This document shows, one piece after another, positions 1 through 9,169 of a stretch of 64,000 nucleotides of DNA. Position numbers and translations under genes: made by a program. A model generated the notes under the pieces. The model was given only the letters and a program-made list of their open reading frames with translations, was not told the DNA's origin and did not search any database. The stretch's first letter is position 1, and each line of letters opens with the position of its first letter. The stretch is taken from NCBI GenBank assembly GCA_036782995.1, contig DAIPXZ010000001.1, positions 62,001 to 126,000 on the forward strand, given 5' to 3'. Origin of the DNA: DAIPXZ01 sp036782995 (GTDB taxonomy: Bacteria; Bacillota; Clostridia; Saccharofermentanales; Saccharofermentanaceae).

Positions 1-383
1 GGCGTTTTCTTTTCACCAATACCATATACTATTTTTCCTGCTTCACGAAGGCGTGTCGCGAGTCGCGTGAAGTCGCTGTCGCTCGAAACAAGGCAGAAGC
101 CATCGACCTTTTCCGTATACAATATATCCATTGCATCAATGATGAGTGTCGAGTCCGTCGCATTCTTTCCCGTCGTATAACCAAATTGCTGTACAGGCGA
201 AATAGCGTGATCCAAAAGGACCGTTTTCCATGGGCCAAGCTGGGGTTTTGTCCAGTCTCCGTATATTCTTTTGATTGTAGGATTGCCATATCGAGCGATT
301 TCAAGCATCATGGGTTTGATGTAATTCGCGGAGATATTGTCCGCGTCAATCAAAACTGCCAGACGCACGTCTTTTCCGGCCAT
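1..383 (-). CDS. NYN-domain (PIN-like) putative nuclease, 3' end outside the window
   Basis: Reading the minus strand from an ATG at 383 gives 127 open codons that run off the left edge. The protein opens with LIDADN (residues 11-16), has DSTLIIDAMD (77-86) and then SSDSDF (100-105). These acidic blocks are the metal-binding core of the NYN/PIN-like nuclease fold (LabA/DUF88 group). A purine-rich site, gaggaagg, lies just before the ATG. Family members are predicted RNases and often carry a C-terminal OST-HTH/LOTUS RNA-binding domain, which cannot be seen here. The gene is divergent from prfC. The fold assignment is good; the substrate is unknown. Confidence 0.85.
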   Translation of the reverse strand, partial: MAGKDVRLAVLIDADNISANYIKPMMLEIARYGNPTIKRIYGDWTKPQLGPWKTVLLDHAISPVQQFGYTTGKNATDSTLIIDAMDILYTEKVDGFCLVSSDSDFTRLATRLREAGKIVYGIGEKKT

Positions 384-522
384 AATTCCTTCCTCTCTTC
401 TTGCCATAATCAATACTAGGCTGATATAATAGGCAAGTTGCGCGAGTATTGTTTTGCGCCACATTTAATTATAACGTAATTTAGTTTTCTTGCCCACACC
501 GATAACGAAAGAGGCCTGACTC

Positions 523-2136
523 ATGAGTGAACAAATCCATTCCGAAATCAACCGTCGCCGCACCTTTGCCATTATTTCACACCCGGATGCCGGTAAAACA
601 ACTATGACGGAGAAGCTTCTTCTCTACGGTGGTGCGATTCATATGGCCGGCTCAGTTAAGGCCCGTAAGGCCTCGAAACACGCCACATCAGACTGGATGG
701 AGATTGAAAAGCAACGTGGTATTTCTGTGACCTCGTCGGTTATGCAATTTAACTATGACGGATATTGCATCAACATTTTGGATACACCCGGTCACCAAGA
801 TTTCTCTGAGGATACGTATCGTACGCTTTGCGCCGCCGATGCGGCCGTCATGCTTCTCGATGGCGCGAAGGGTGTCGAAGCACAAACCATTAAGCTCTTT
901 ACGGTATGCCGCAAGCGTGGCATCCCGATTTTCACCTTTATCAATAAGATGGACCGTGCTGCAAAGAATCCTTTCGATCTCATCGACGAACTCGAGAAGG
1001 TGTTAGGTATCCGTTCCACTCCGATTAACTGGCCGATTGGCACAGATGGTGATTTTCAAGGCGTCTACATGCGCGAGACTCAAGAAGTCGAACTTTTCGA
1101 CAGCGAGACAAAGGATCACGGCGCATCGATGGTTAAGGCAATCAACGCCGGTGTAAATGACGAGGCCGCACTCCGAAAGATTTTGAGTGCTTCTCATTAC
1201 GAAACACTGAAAAACGATATTGAATTGCTCGACATGGCAGGCGATCCTTTCGATCTGGAAAAGATTTTGCGAGGCGAATTAACCCCTGTGTTTTTTGGGT
1301 CCGCCATCACGAACTTCGGCGTGGAGCCTTTTCTCAAGAAATTCCTCGCCATTGCTCCTGCCCCACAGCCGCATAATACGACAATTGGAAATATTGAGCC
1401 GACGGAAAACTTTTTCTCCGGTTTTATCTTCAAGGTGCAAGCCAATATGGACCCGAATCATCGTGACCGTATGTCATTCCTTCGCATTTGCTCAGGCAAA
1501 TTCGAAAAAGGGATGACCGTGAAGCAGGTTCGTACCGGGAAAAAGGTCACTCTTGCTCAGCCACAGCAATTTATGGCACAGGATCGTACAATTGTCGACG
1601 ATGCATATGCCGGTGACATTATTGGTCTATTCGACCCAGGCATTTTCCGTCTTGGCGACACGCTTTCCGCTGGGCCGAAGGATTTCACCTTTGATCCAAT
1701 ACCAGTCTTCCCTCCGGAAAATTTTGCGCGTGTACAGCCGAAGGATTCCATGAAGCGCAAGCAGTTCCTGAAGGGCATTGAACAGCTCTCCGAAGAAGGT
1801 GCGGTACAGCTCTATAAGCAACCAGATATTGGTACAGAAACCTATATCATGGGTGTCGTCGGTGTTCTTCAATTTGAAGTATTGGAACACCGACTGAAAT
1901 CAGAATATGGTGTCGACATCATTCGCACCAATCTGAATTATCGTCATGCACGCTGGTGTAAGGCAGAAAGTCCCGACATTTCTATTGATTTTTCGAAGCT
2001 CACACTCACCTCGACCTCTATGCTCGTTCTAGATCGCGACGAAGACCCCGTGGTTCTTTTCGAATCCGACTGGGCTATTTCCTGGGCGCTTGAACGAAAT
2101 AAGGGCTTGGTTTTCGAAGAAATCAACATGAAATAA
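523..2136 (+). CDS. prfC: Peptide chain release factor 3 (RF3)
   Basis: RF3 is a translational GTPase that removes RF1 and RF2 from the ribosome after peptide release. The 537 residues match the usual family length. The G motifs are visible in order: HPDAGKTT (20-27), DTPGHQDF (87-94), NKMD (141-144) and a GSA motif near 265. The long KARKASKHATSDWMEIEKQR switch I region is typical of RF3 rather than EF-G. The ATG follows AAAGAGG at a spacing of 8. It is a single gene, divergent from the NYN gene and convergent with the acetyltransferase downstream. EF-G is excluded by the RF3-type switch region and the shorter C-terminal part. Confidence 0.96.
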   Translation: MSEQIHSEINRRRTFAIISHPDAGKTTMTEKLLLYGGAIHMAGSVKARKASKHATSDWMEIEKQRGISVTSSVMQFNYDGYCINILDTPGHQDFSEDTYRTLCAADAAVMLLDGAKGVEAQTIKLFTVCRKRGIPIFTFINKMDRAAKNPFDLIDELEKVLGIRSTPINWPIGTDGDFQGVYMRETQEVELFDSETKDHGASMVKAINAGVNDEAALRKILSASHYETLKNDIELLDMAGDPFDLEKILRGELTPVFFGSAITNFGVEPFLKKFLAIAPAPQPHNTTIGNIEPTENFFSGFIFKVQANMDPNHRDRMSFLRICSGKFEKGMTVKQVRTGKKVTLAQPQQFMAQDRTIVDDAYAGDIIGLFDPGIFRLGDTLSAGPKDFTFDPIPVFPPENFARVQPKDSMKRKQFLKGIEQLSEEGAVQLYKQPDIGTETYIMGVVGVLQFEVLEHRLKSEYGVDIIRTNLNYRHARWCKAESPDISIDFSKLTLTSTSMLVLDRDEDPVVLFESDWAISWALERNKGLVFEEINMK

Positions 2137-2187
2137 GCGACGAGAGCAAAAGCCCCGCGCCGCTTAATTACCATTGCTATATTGTGT

Positions 2188-2811
2188 TTAGATAATCGCG
2201 TCGATTTTTCCTTCCCGAATGGCCGGAAGAATCTGCGCGATTTTTTCATCGTCAAAATCCCACCAGCGAAGCGTCTCGAGCTTTTCAATCGTGGCATCAT
2301 CGAATCGTTTGCGAATCGGCTTGGCCGGAACACCACCGACGATTGTATATGGCGGAACATCCTTCGTGACAACCGCGCGTGTAGCGACGACCGCCCCGTC
2401 ACCGATGGTAACACCGCTCATGATGACTGCATCGTAGCCTATCCATACATCATTTCCGATGACGATATCGCCTTTATTGTCCCATGCTGTGACGACTTCT
2501 TTACCCGGAATGCCCCACTCTTCCCAGAAAACCGGGAATGCGTAATTCGAGAGCGATTGCATCGCGTGGTTTGCCGCTGTGAAAATAAACTTCGTGCCGC
2601 ATGCGATGGAAGAAAACTTTCCGATGATGAGCTTGTCATTGTTTATCGGATAATGGTAAAGTACCGCATTCTTCTCAAAATCTCGCGGATCACGAAAGAA
2701 GTCGTTATACATCGTGTAATCACCGACTTCGATATTCTTTCCACGTATAACATTTTTTAAGTAAACAATTGTTTCATCCCCTGTTCGGGGAAATACTTTC
2801 GTCTTGTCCAT
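2188..2811 (-). CDS. Vat/CatB-family hexapeptide-repeat acetyltransferase
   Basis: This 207-residue protein is a xenobiotic acyltransferase of the left-handed beta-helix class, which uses acetyl-CoA to acetylate hydroxyl groups. It has the IEVGDYTMY start of the helix, TAANHAM with His82 at the position of the catalytic His in VatD-type enzymes, then hexapeptide turns (VIGNDVWIGYDAVIMSGV) and the VVTKDVPPYTIVGG closing segment. Relatives acetylate streptogramin A or chloramphenicol, but many chromosomal members have no proven resistance role, so the substrate is left open. It lies downstream of thrC and has its own GAGGTGACC ribosome binding site. Confidence 0.85.
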   Translation of the reverse strand: MDKTKVFPRTGDETIVYLKNVIRGKNIEVGDYTMYNDFFRDPRDFEKNAVLYHYPINNDKLIIGKFSSIACGTKFIFTAANHAMQSLSNYAFPVFWEEWGIPGKEVVTAWDNKGDIVIGNDVWIGYDAVIMSGVTIGDGAVVATRAVVTKDVPPYTIVGGVPAKPIRKRFDDATIEKLETLRWWDFDDEKIAQILPAIREGKIDAII

Positions 2812-2830
2812 AGGTCACCTCTTTGTGTAA

Positions 2831-2849
2831 AAGAAACGCACCGTTTCTT
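2831..2849 (-). terminator. Probable terminator after thrC
   Basis: The perfect 8-bp stem AAGAAACG/CGTTTCTT with a 3-nt loop lies 46 bases beyond the thrC stop. Read on the minus strand it ends in CTTTTAC, a short and weak U tract, so some readthrough into the acetyltransferase gene is possible. Confidence 0.45.
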
Positions 2850-2894
2850 CCGGCGCGTCCCATAACAACTAATTCTGCGCCATTTCCGGGCGAT

Positions 2895-4400
2895 TTACGT
2901 ATTTAACACTTCCAAAACGCGGTCCTTCATCTCTTCTTTTTCAATACAAAGCTGATGCAAAACCGGTTTCTTATCGATATCCTTGAGGCCTTCCGGAATA
3001 GGGAGTGAGCTTTCTTCAGAAAGCTCCCTGATGATGACCTCGTCAGAACGGCCGTTACTGTAGCCTGAACCGTTTAACGCATCCATTACGGAGGCGGCAA
3101 ATTTGAACGGGCTCGCTGTCGAGACGAATACTGTTTTTGTCTCATCTCCCGAGCGGGTGTAATAACGCCCATAAATATTGAAACCAACTGCTGTATGAGT
3201 GTCGACGACATGATCACAGCGATCATACACTTCGCGAATGGTTTTCACGATACCGGCTTCGTCCGCAAAACCGCCAACAAATGTCGATTGCATGGTGCGA
3301 AGCGTATTGGGGTCAACCGTATATGCCCCGTTTTCTTTCAATTCCTGCATCCATCCGGCAGTCTTCACCGCATCCTTACCCGTGACTTCAAATAAGAGTC
3401 TCTCGAGGTTACTGCTGATGAGAATATCCATGGAAGGTGAGTTTGTCTTGTAAAATTCGCGTTTGCGATCGTAGGTGCCGCTGCGGAAAAAGTCCGAAAG
3501 CACCTTATTCTTATTCGATGCGCAAATCAGCTTACGAATCGGCACTCCCATTTTCTTCGCATACCATGCCGCGAGAATGTTTCCGAAGTTACCGGTCGGT
3601 ACGACGACGTTCATCTTTTCCCCAAATTCGAACTCCTCTTTCTTTAAAAGCTCTACATAAGAAGCGACATAATAGGCGATTTGTGGAACGAGACGCCCCC
3701 AGTTGATAGAGTTCGCCGAAGAAAGAACAATGCCCTTTTCGTCAAGTAATTTGCCAAATGCTTCATCAGCGAAAATAGCCTTCACGCCGTTTTGTGCATC
3801 GTCAAAGCAGCCATTAACTGCGATAACATGGACGTTCTCTCCCTCGGTTGTGACCATCTGAAGCTTTTGAATCGCTGAAACTCCGTCAGACGGATAGAAT
3901 ACGATGACTTCCGTGCCAGGAAGATCTTTAAAGCCTTCGAGTGCTGCTTTGCCGGTATCTCCCGATGTTGCAGTCAAAATACAGATTTTGCGATTTTCAC
4001 CTGTCTTGCGTGCCGCGGCCGTCATCAAGTGCGGCAAAAGCTGAAGTGCCATATCCTTGAAAGCGGACGTCGGGCCATGCCACAGCTCGAGAATGTATTC
4101 ACGCTCGTTATACTTGTTCAATTGAACGAGCGGTGCCGGACGTTCACCAAACTTCTCTTCGGTATACGCCTGCTCGCAATAATCCAGGAGCTCTGCATGC
4201 GAATAATCTGTAAGGAAAAGGGAAATCACGGAAGCGGCAATCTGCGGGTAGGTCATCGTCGTCATCTGAAGCAAATCATCTTTACTTAGTGACGGGATGG
4301 ATTCCGGAACGAACAATCCGCCATCGGGTGCGATGCCTTGCTTTATCGCTTCCGCGGCGCTGTACTTCTTTTCGTAACCTCTTGTGCTTACGTAGTTCAT
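2895..4400 (-). CDS. thrC: Threonine synthase
   Basis: This PLP enzyme converts O-phosphohomoserine to threonine, the last step of threonine biosynthesis. The N-terminal MNYVSTRG block, APDGGLFVPE and the PLP site PTSAFKD (Lys115) identify the fungal/Proteobacterial-type threonine synthase of about 500 residues; the product here is 501 residues. A longer frame exists upstream, but the ATG at 4400 follows AAAGGAG at a spacing of 7 and begins with the conserved sequence, so it is preferred. The TPR/membrane gene lies 37 bp upstream on the same strand, so the two may be cotranscribed. No other threonine-pathway gene is nearby. Confidence 0.95.
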   Translation of the reverse strand: MNYVSTRGYEKKYSAAEAIKQGIAPDGGLFVPESIPSLSKDDLLQMTTMTYPQIAASVISLFLTDYSHAELLDYCEQAYTEEKFGERPAPLVQLNKYNEREYILELWHGPTSAFKDMALQLLPHLMTAAARKTGENRKICILTATSGDTGKAALEGFKDLPGTEVIVFYPSDGVSAIQKLQMVTTEGENVHVIAVNGCFDDAQNGVKAIFADEAFGKLLDEKGIVLSSANSINWGRLVPQIAYYVASYVELLKKEEFEFGEKMNVVVPTGNFGNILAAWYAKKMGVPIRKLICASNKNKVLSDFFRSGTYDRKREFYKTNSPSMDILISSNLERLLFEVTGKDAVKTAGWMQELKENGAYTVDPNTLRTMQSTFVGGFADEAGIVKTIREVYDRCDHVVDTHTAVGFNIYGRYYTRSGDETKTVFVSTASPFKFAASVMDALNGSGYSNGRSDEVIIRELSEESSLPIPEGLKDIDKKPVLHQLCIEKEEMKDRVLEVLNT

Positions 4401-4437
4401 ATCGTTCTCCTTTGCAAAATGCATGTTGCGATTATTC

Positions 4438-5520
4438 TCAAGCAGCGGGTTCGGGCTGCTGTGTGGACGAAGTGACCGTAGTATCTGTCGGGGTGACGGT
4501 GTCACTCGGGGCAGCACTTACATCGGTTGGTGTCGTATCAGTTGGTGCAACCATCGCAGTCGTATCTGACGGAATGGTTTCATCAATCGACGCGGATACG
4601 TCGGGCGATGATGGATCGACTTCGGATGACGGCTCACTCTCTGTCAAATCATCTGCAGCCGGGAAATAGTCATCTTCACCGTATTCTTCATGATACGCGT
4701 CTATTATACTTGAACAGGCGGGATCATTGGCATTTTCTTCTAATTGCAAAGCGACGAATTCCAGTCGCTCATCCGCATCTTTTTTGTTATTCATGACCTC
4801 AATATACGGCCACACCACATATTTTCCGACGAAAAATCCAGCGACAAGCAATGCAAAGACGCTAATGGCAATAACGGCAATACGCAAGCGCTCAGTTGGT
4901 GTTTTCGGCATATCGATTTCAATATCATCGTCAGGAATCTCACCATTAGAGGACGTCGATTGCATCAATACATCACGACGTTCCTTATCAGTCGCGAGCT
5001 TTCGCCTTGCCGGATTTCTTGGTGCCTTAATTAATATCGGAGCCTGCATGTGGACACGTTCTCTATGTTCACTATCGGTCACCATGTCCGCCGCTTCGAT
5101 GCGAGAGCCTGTACTGCGAATCTTATCAAAGGGATTCTCCGGCTTTTCGGTTTCTCCGTGCTTTTGGCTTTCTAGGGCCTTTTGCGCTTCTGTCAGGCAC
5201 ATTTGCGCCAATTCCGTCAATTCCATAGAGTGTAAACCGGATGCCAATGCATGCTCAAAGCAAGAACATGCTCGATGAAATTCTCGTGTTTGCGCGACGC
5301 AAATGCCAAACATCAGCGATGGCTCACCCCATGTCGGATATTTCGATATGATGGTTTTTAAGGTAACGAGTGCCATGTCAGCACAATCGTTCGTCATATT
5401 CTTTAGTGCGCGGTTATAGTCACGTGCCAGAATGGCCGCATCGTCCATCGAAAGATGAAATGCCGCGAGGTCACGCGACGCGATTTCGGGAATAGCACTT
5501 CCTACCGTGTTCCAGTTCAT
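4438..5520 (-). CDS. TPR-like single-pass membrane protein with Thr/Ser/Pro-rich tail
   Basis: This 360-residue protein of unknown function has three parts. The N-terminal helical region (about 25-120) resembles tetratricopeptide repeats. A charged linker follows, then one membrane segment (about 213-233). The external C-terminal region is acidic and ends in low-complexity TPTDT-type Thr/Ser/Pro sequence. With positive residues before the membrane segment, the TPR part should be cytoplasmic and the tail outside. The start overlaps the folC stop by 4 bases (ATGA), which indicates translational coupling. The tail could be a wall-spanning spacer. No enzymatic motif was seen. Confidence 0.7.
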   Translation of the reverse strand: MNWNTVGSAIPEIASRDLAAFHLSMDDAAILARDYNRALKNMTNDCADMALVTLKTIISKYPTWGEPSLMFGICVAQTREFHRACSCFEHALASGLHSMELTELAQMCLTEAQKALESQKHGETEKPENPFDKIRSTGSRIEAADMVTDSEHRERVHMQAPILIKAPRNPARRKLATDKERRDVLMQSTSSNGEIPDDDIEIDMPKTPTERLRIAVIAISVFALLVAGFFVGKYVVWPYIEVMNNKKDADERLEFVALQLEENANDPACSSIIDAYHEEYGEDDYFPAADDLTESEPSSEVDPSSPDVSASIDETIPSDTTAMVAPTDTTPTDVSAAPSDTVTPTDTTVTSSTQQPEPAA

Positions 5521-6947
5521 ATTACTTCATCCTTTTCTTTCGCCTTCAATGCCTCGATTAATGTGGCACGAACTTCACCTAACAAGTAAAGTGACCCGAA
5601 GACAAATACGTGGCTTCCGTTGCTTTTCGCCTCTTCCATTGTAGTTCGGGCGCCAATTCGGGCATCTTCGACGATACGAATCTTGTCGATAGCATTATAC
5701 ATAGGCATTTCGCGGTTGTAAAACGCAGAGCTTGCCGCATATTCCTTTTCAAAAGCCCGTTTTAACTCCTCGGGTGCCATCGCACGCTGTTGTGTCGGAC
5801 GTACGAGTGTGATGTGATTCACCGGAAGTGGCCATTTTTCCATAAGTAAGTGTATCATGCGAGACACATCCTTATCTTTCATGACGCCTATCACCCACTC
5901 GGTCGGTGTTGTCTTATCCGTCCAGATTTCATTTACGGTATCGAGCAAGGATAAAATACCCTGTGGATTATGTGCACCATCAATCATAACTATGGGCTTG
6001 TCGGAAAGCTTTTCCATGCGGCCCTTCCATTTCGTATGAGCGAGCCCATAGCGAATTTCTTCATCGGTCGCAAAAAGCCTCATTGACTCGACAGCCAAGG
6101 CGGCATTTTCTTCTTGGTATCGGCCGATGAGGCGCGTAACAAAAGCATTGCCGCAATAGGAAAAGGTCTGCCCGTCAAGCGTTGTTTCGACGGTGTGAAT
6201 GTCACCCTTCGAAATGATGGTCAGTGGCGCCTGTCGTTCTGATGCAATATTCATTATCGTTTCTCTGGCAAGCTGTGCTTCTTCACAAGATAAATCACCG
6301 CCTTCATTGTCCATCATGAAGATCGGACAATGCGGCTTAATTATGCCGCCCTTTTCGGCTGCAATTTTATCCATCGTGTCGCCCAAACGATCCATGTGGT
6401 CATATCCCAATGCCGTGATGATTGTGCAAAGTGGGGAGACTATGACATTCGTCGAGTCAAGGCGTCCTCCAAGGCCGGTTTCTAGTACACAGACATCGCA
6501 TTTCTGGCGTTGAAACCAAAGAAAAGCAACCGCTGTCACTAGTTCGAATTCGGTCGGATGTTCGATTCCATCTTTTAATATGATGCGCACTGCCGCTTCG
6601 ACCTCGTCCGATAAGGATTGCAAAGAATCATTATCAATCTCACCAGCAGAATCCGTAGTTTCCCAATCCGAGAGTCCGTCCCTCCCATTAATTACGCGAA
6701 TTCTTTCGTTAAATCGTTCGAGAAAGGGGGAAGTAAAAAGACCGACCTTTTGTCCTTTTCCGGCCAGGATGGACGCACAATAGGCAGAGACAGAGCCTTT
6801 TCCGTTTGTGCCTGCGATATGAATAACCTGTAAATCCTTTTCCGGCGAATGGAGTGCCTTCAGAAGCGCTTGCATACGAACAAGCCCCAGCGAAATGCCG
6901 AAGCGATTTGCACTTTGCAAAAAAATCGGGATATTGGCATGTGTCAT
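5517..6947 (-). CDS. folC: Bifunctional folylpolyglutamate synthase/dihydrofolate synthase
   Basis: FolC adds glutamate to dihydropteroate or folates using ATP, in the cytoplasm. The Mur-ligase fold is shown by the P-loop GTNGKGS (46-52), GLGGRLDSTNV, YDHMDRLGDT and the DGAHNP motif in the C-terminal half. The length of 476 residues is a little above the usual 430. It sits between the GtrA-like gene (12-bp gap) and the TPR/membrane gene (4-bp overlap), so it is embedded in an otherwise envelope-related run. MurC-F ligases are excluded by the folate-specific HIAGTNGKGS start and the overall layout. Confidence 0.93.
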   Translation of the reverse strand: MTHANIPIFLQSANRFGISLGLVRMQALLKALHSPEKDLQVIHIAGTNGKGSVSAYCASILAGKGQKVGLFTSPFLERFNERIRVINGRDGLSDWETTDSAGEIDNDSLQSLSDEVEAAVRIILKDGIEHPTEFELVTAVAFLWFQRQKCDVCVLETGLGGRLDSTNVIVSPLCTIITALGYDHMDRLGDTMDKIAAEKGGIIKPHCPIFMMDNEGGDLSCEEAQLARETIMNIASERQAPLTIISKGDIHTVETTLDGQTFSYCGNAFVTRLIGRYQEENAALAVESMRLFATDEEIRYGLAHTKWKGRMEKLSDKPIVMIDGAHNPQGILSLLDTVNEIWTDKTTPTEWVIGVMKDKDVSRMIHLLMEKWPLPVNHITLVRPTQQRAMAPEELKRAFEKEYAASSAFYNREMPMYNAIDKIRIVEDARIGARTTMEEAKSNGSHVFVFGSLYLLGEVRATLIEALKAKEKDEVI

Positions 6948-6959
6948 AATCGGCCGTCC

Positions 6960-7583
6960 TTATTTTTCCTCGGAAGAGGTCGATTCGTCGTCCGTTGCAA
7001 TTGACGCAGATTCCTGCTTCTTACCAAGGCCCTTCTTCTTACCGTTTGAGAAGACGAAAAGTTTGCTTAAAATATAGTTGGCGATAACCACGAAGACAGA
7101 CGTAAAAGCCTTCACGACGTAAAGGTAGGTCACGTTAAAAAACAATATCTTGATGAATGTCTCATCTTTTCCAATGTCGAATGCGTTTTCGAGAACCATG
7201 ACGCATGCCGAGAACAGGCCGATTTCAAAGACCAAAAGCGTCGCTATGCGTGAAGCGGCAAAGGCAAGCATTTCTTTGAAATAGGGGCCCTTCGAGCGAA
7301 AAACAAATGCGCGGTTTGTTGCAAATGCGAAATACACGGAAACGACCCATGCGACCACGTTGGTCACGACAACCAATAAATCAAAATGAATCCCGAAGAG
7401 ACTCACATTCCATTCCTGTGACTTAAATACGATATCGAAAATGATGAAAACGGCAAGATTCACGATTGTCGTTAATATGCCGAACACAAAATACAAAAAT
7501 AATTCGCGCCCTTTACCTGTCGAAAGCGTCTCCTTCAGGCTTTTCTTGTTTTTTACCTGATCAGTATTTTTAGAATCACTCAT
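6960..7583 (-). CDS. GtrA-like flippase family membrane protein
   Basis: This 207-residue protein has four membrane segments (about 28-50, 68-92, 105-130 and 145-172) and the hallmark ending NYILSKLFVF of the GtrA family. GtrA proteins are thought to move polyprenyl-phosphate-linked sugars across the membrane for cell-surface glycosylation. Both tails are charged and Ser/Lys-rich. The ATG overlaps the stop of the upstream cohesin/cadherin-like gene by one base (TAATG) and is preceded by AAGGAGA. The context suggests a role in surface polymer or protein modification. No partner glycosyltransferase is adjacent. Confidence 0.85.
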   Translation of the reverse strand: MSDSKNTDQVKNKKSLKETLSTGKGRELFLYFVFGILTTIVNLAVFIIFDIVFKSQEWNVSLFGIHFDLLVVVTNVVAWVVSVYFAFATNRAFVFRSKGPYFKEMLAFAASRIATLLVFEIGLFSACVMVLENAFDIGKDETFIKILFFNVTYLYVVKAFTSVFVVIANYILSKLFVFSNGKKKGLGKKQESASIATDDESTSSEEK

Positions 7584-9115
7584 TATACTCTCCTTGGTTT
7601 GGCGGCATGGCGGAAACGGAAACGTGCCCGATATACCAAAATCGCAATCAAAATGCCCTCTACCAGAGCGATTCCTGCGAACACAATAAACAAATACATA
7701 AAGAAGTTATTCGTGTTGTCCGATTCACGGAACGGAAAGACTTCGCCGCTCTTTTCGTCAATCTCATAAAATTGTGCTACACCGTCCTCGTTTTGTAAAT
7801 AGGCGATTTTGACTTTACCGTCTTCAGACACATAACCCGGAATCTTCATAGAACGATATGTGATTTCCGTGGCTTCATAGCCTTGCGGTATTGCAACGAT
7901 GGACGGCAGCTTCGCCACTGTCAATATCACCGAAGATCGAAAAATTGTACTTCCCGGCTCATATTCGCGAATGACTTGTGTGTTCGGATTATAAAGATAT
8001 AGCATCGCTTCGCCGTCTTGGTTGCGGGATGCGTATACCAATACACTGGTTATCCCTTCACAGGAAAAGACAGGCACCTCTATATTATTGAGTACGCGTG
8101 TGGTTTGGTAGAAGGACGACGGAATCACGAGCGAATCCGGCAAATCTTGGAAATAGAAATGATTTCCATAATTATCGAGCAGATTCGCACCCTCCGGTAC
8201 GAGATTATCATCGCGTATCACCGTAATCTGATATGTCCGCATGGACGTGCCATCTTGTGCGGTAACCAATACGGAAATTGTATTCTCTCCGATTTGCAAG
8301 CCGCTCTGCCCCGATATGGTCGTCGTCGCATTCAGATTAAACGTCTGCGCTGTAACGGCAACATCGGTCGTATTTCGTGACACCACCGCAGTGTATTGAA
8401 AAATACCCGGGTCGAATTCCGGAGTCAATGTAACGCCACCAATCGATAAATCCGAAAGCGTCGCATCCGAAGAAACCTGGGATTGCACCGTCACCTGTGC
8501 GCCAGTACCGGCCCCGGCGACCACGGTCTGCAAGCCTGTATCACGGAACCCAGAAAGATTACCAAGCCACGCTTTCGCCTCGCCCATTGCGGTATCCGTA
8601 ATGCGAAAAGTAATCGTACATATGGTAATTTCATTATTTGTAGAGAAAAACGGAGAAATGCTTCGTGCTTGCTGTTCCGTCGACGTGTTTTCTCCTTCCG
8701 TCTGTTGGGTCAGCACCTGTTCCTCAGCCACTTCATTTACAGCCGAAATCGTCAATCTTCCCGCTTCCATATCGAGTAATGACTCAAAAAGAAAATCCGA
8801 TGGGAGATTCGGACCGGATTCCAAAGCTACAAATTCCATAGCACTCGTATCAAACATGACTTCTATCGGGCCGAATCGAGTGATTTCCGGAAAAGAACTG
8901 AAAACGACATCAACGGAGACCACTTCACCGACTTGCGCCGAATTGGATTGACTTCTTAAATCCACGGTGACACCGCTGTCGGCGCGTAACGCACCTAAAT
9001 TCCCCAACAAAGAAAAGACTCCCACGTTCATGGCAATCACCATGATCACAGTAAGAAGCAGTACACATATCGGTTTTCGATGACTCTTATTCACCCGATG
9101 TCTCCTCTTAATCAA
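7583..9115 (-). CDS. Membrane-anchored protein with cohesin-like and cadherin-like beta-sandwich domains
   Basis: This 510-residue surface protein has an N-terminal signal or anchor (about 15-38). A cohesin-like domain follows (about 48-205, including VGEVVSVDVVFSS and FDTSAMEFV). Next is a cadherin-like beta-sandwich repeat (about 218-305, with LSDLSIGGVTLTPEF and YQITVIRD). A globular region leads to a second membrane segment (about 472-497) with an Arg-rich cytoplasmic end. Cohesin folds bind dockerins in cellulosomes, but single domains also occur in non-cellulosomal proteins, and no dockerin was seen nearby. It is followed by GtrA with a TAATG overlap and lies 54 bp downstream of the glucosaminidase gene, which shares the cadherin-like module. 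Confidence 0.75.
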   Translation of the reverse strand: MIKRRHRVNKSHRKPICVLLLTVIMVIAMNVGVFSLLGNLGALRADSGVTVDLRSQSNSAQVGEVVSVDVVFSSFPEITRFGPIEVMFDTSAMEFVALESGPNLPSDFLFESLLDMEAGRLTISAVNEVAEEQVLTQQTEGENTSTEQQARSISPFFSTNNEITICTITFRITDTAMGEAKAWLGNLSGFRDTGLQTVVAGAGTGAQVTVQSQVSSDATLSDLSIGGVTLTPEFDPGIFQYTAVVSRNTTDVAVTAQTFNLNATTTISGQSGLQIGENTISVLVTAQDGTSMRTYQITVIRDDNLVPEGANLLDNYGNHFYFQDLPDSLVIPSSFYQTTRVLNNIEVPVFSCEGITSVLVYASRNQDGEAMLYLYNPNTQVIREYEPGSTIFRSSVILTVAKLPSIVAIPQGYEATEITYRSMKIPGYVSEDGKVKIAYLQNEDGVAQFYEIDEKSGEVFPFRESDNTNNFFMYLFIVFAGIALVEGILIAILVYRARFRFRHAAKPRRV

Positions 9116-9169
9116 TCCGTTTCTTTGCTTTTGACATTATACAAAAAATAGTGTTCTCGCTTCAATCAT

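Noticed and set aside
1944..2414. Minus-strand open frame of 156 codons across the prfC end and acetyltransferase region
   Set aside because: Arg/Ser-rich shadow frame overlapping two well-supported genes, with no start signal.
2182..2760. Plus-strand open frame of 192 codons opposite the acetyltransferase gene
   Set aside because: It is antisense to a protein with clear hexapeptide repeats and a catalytic His. It has no ribosome binding site and no recognisable sequence.
4401..4517. Longer N-terminal extension of threonine synthase
   Set aside because: The extension overlaps the upstream gene's 3' end and is Arg/Pro/Ser-rich. The inner ATG has AAAGGAG at proper spacing and begins with the conserved sequence.
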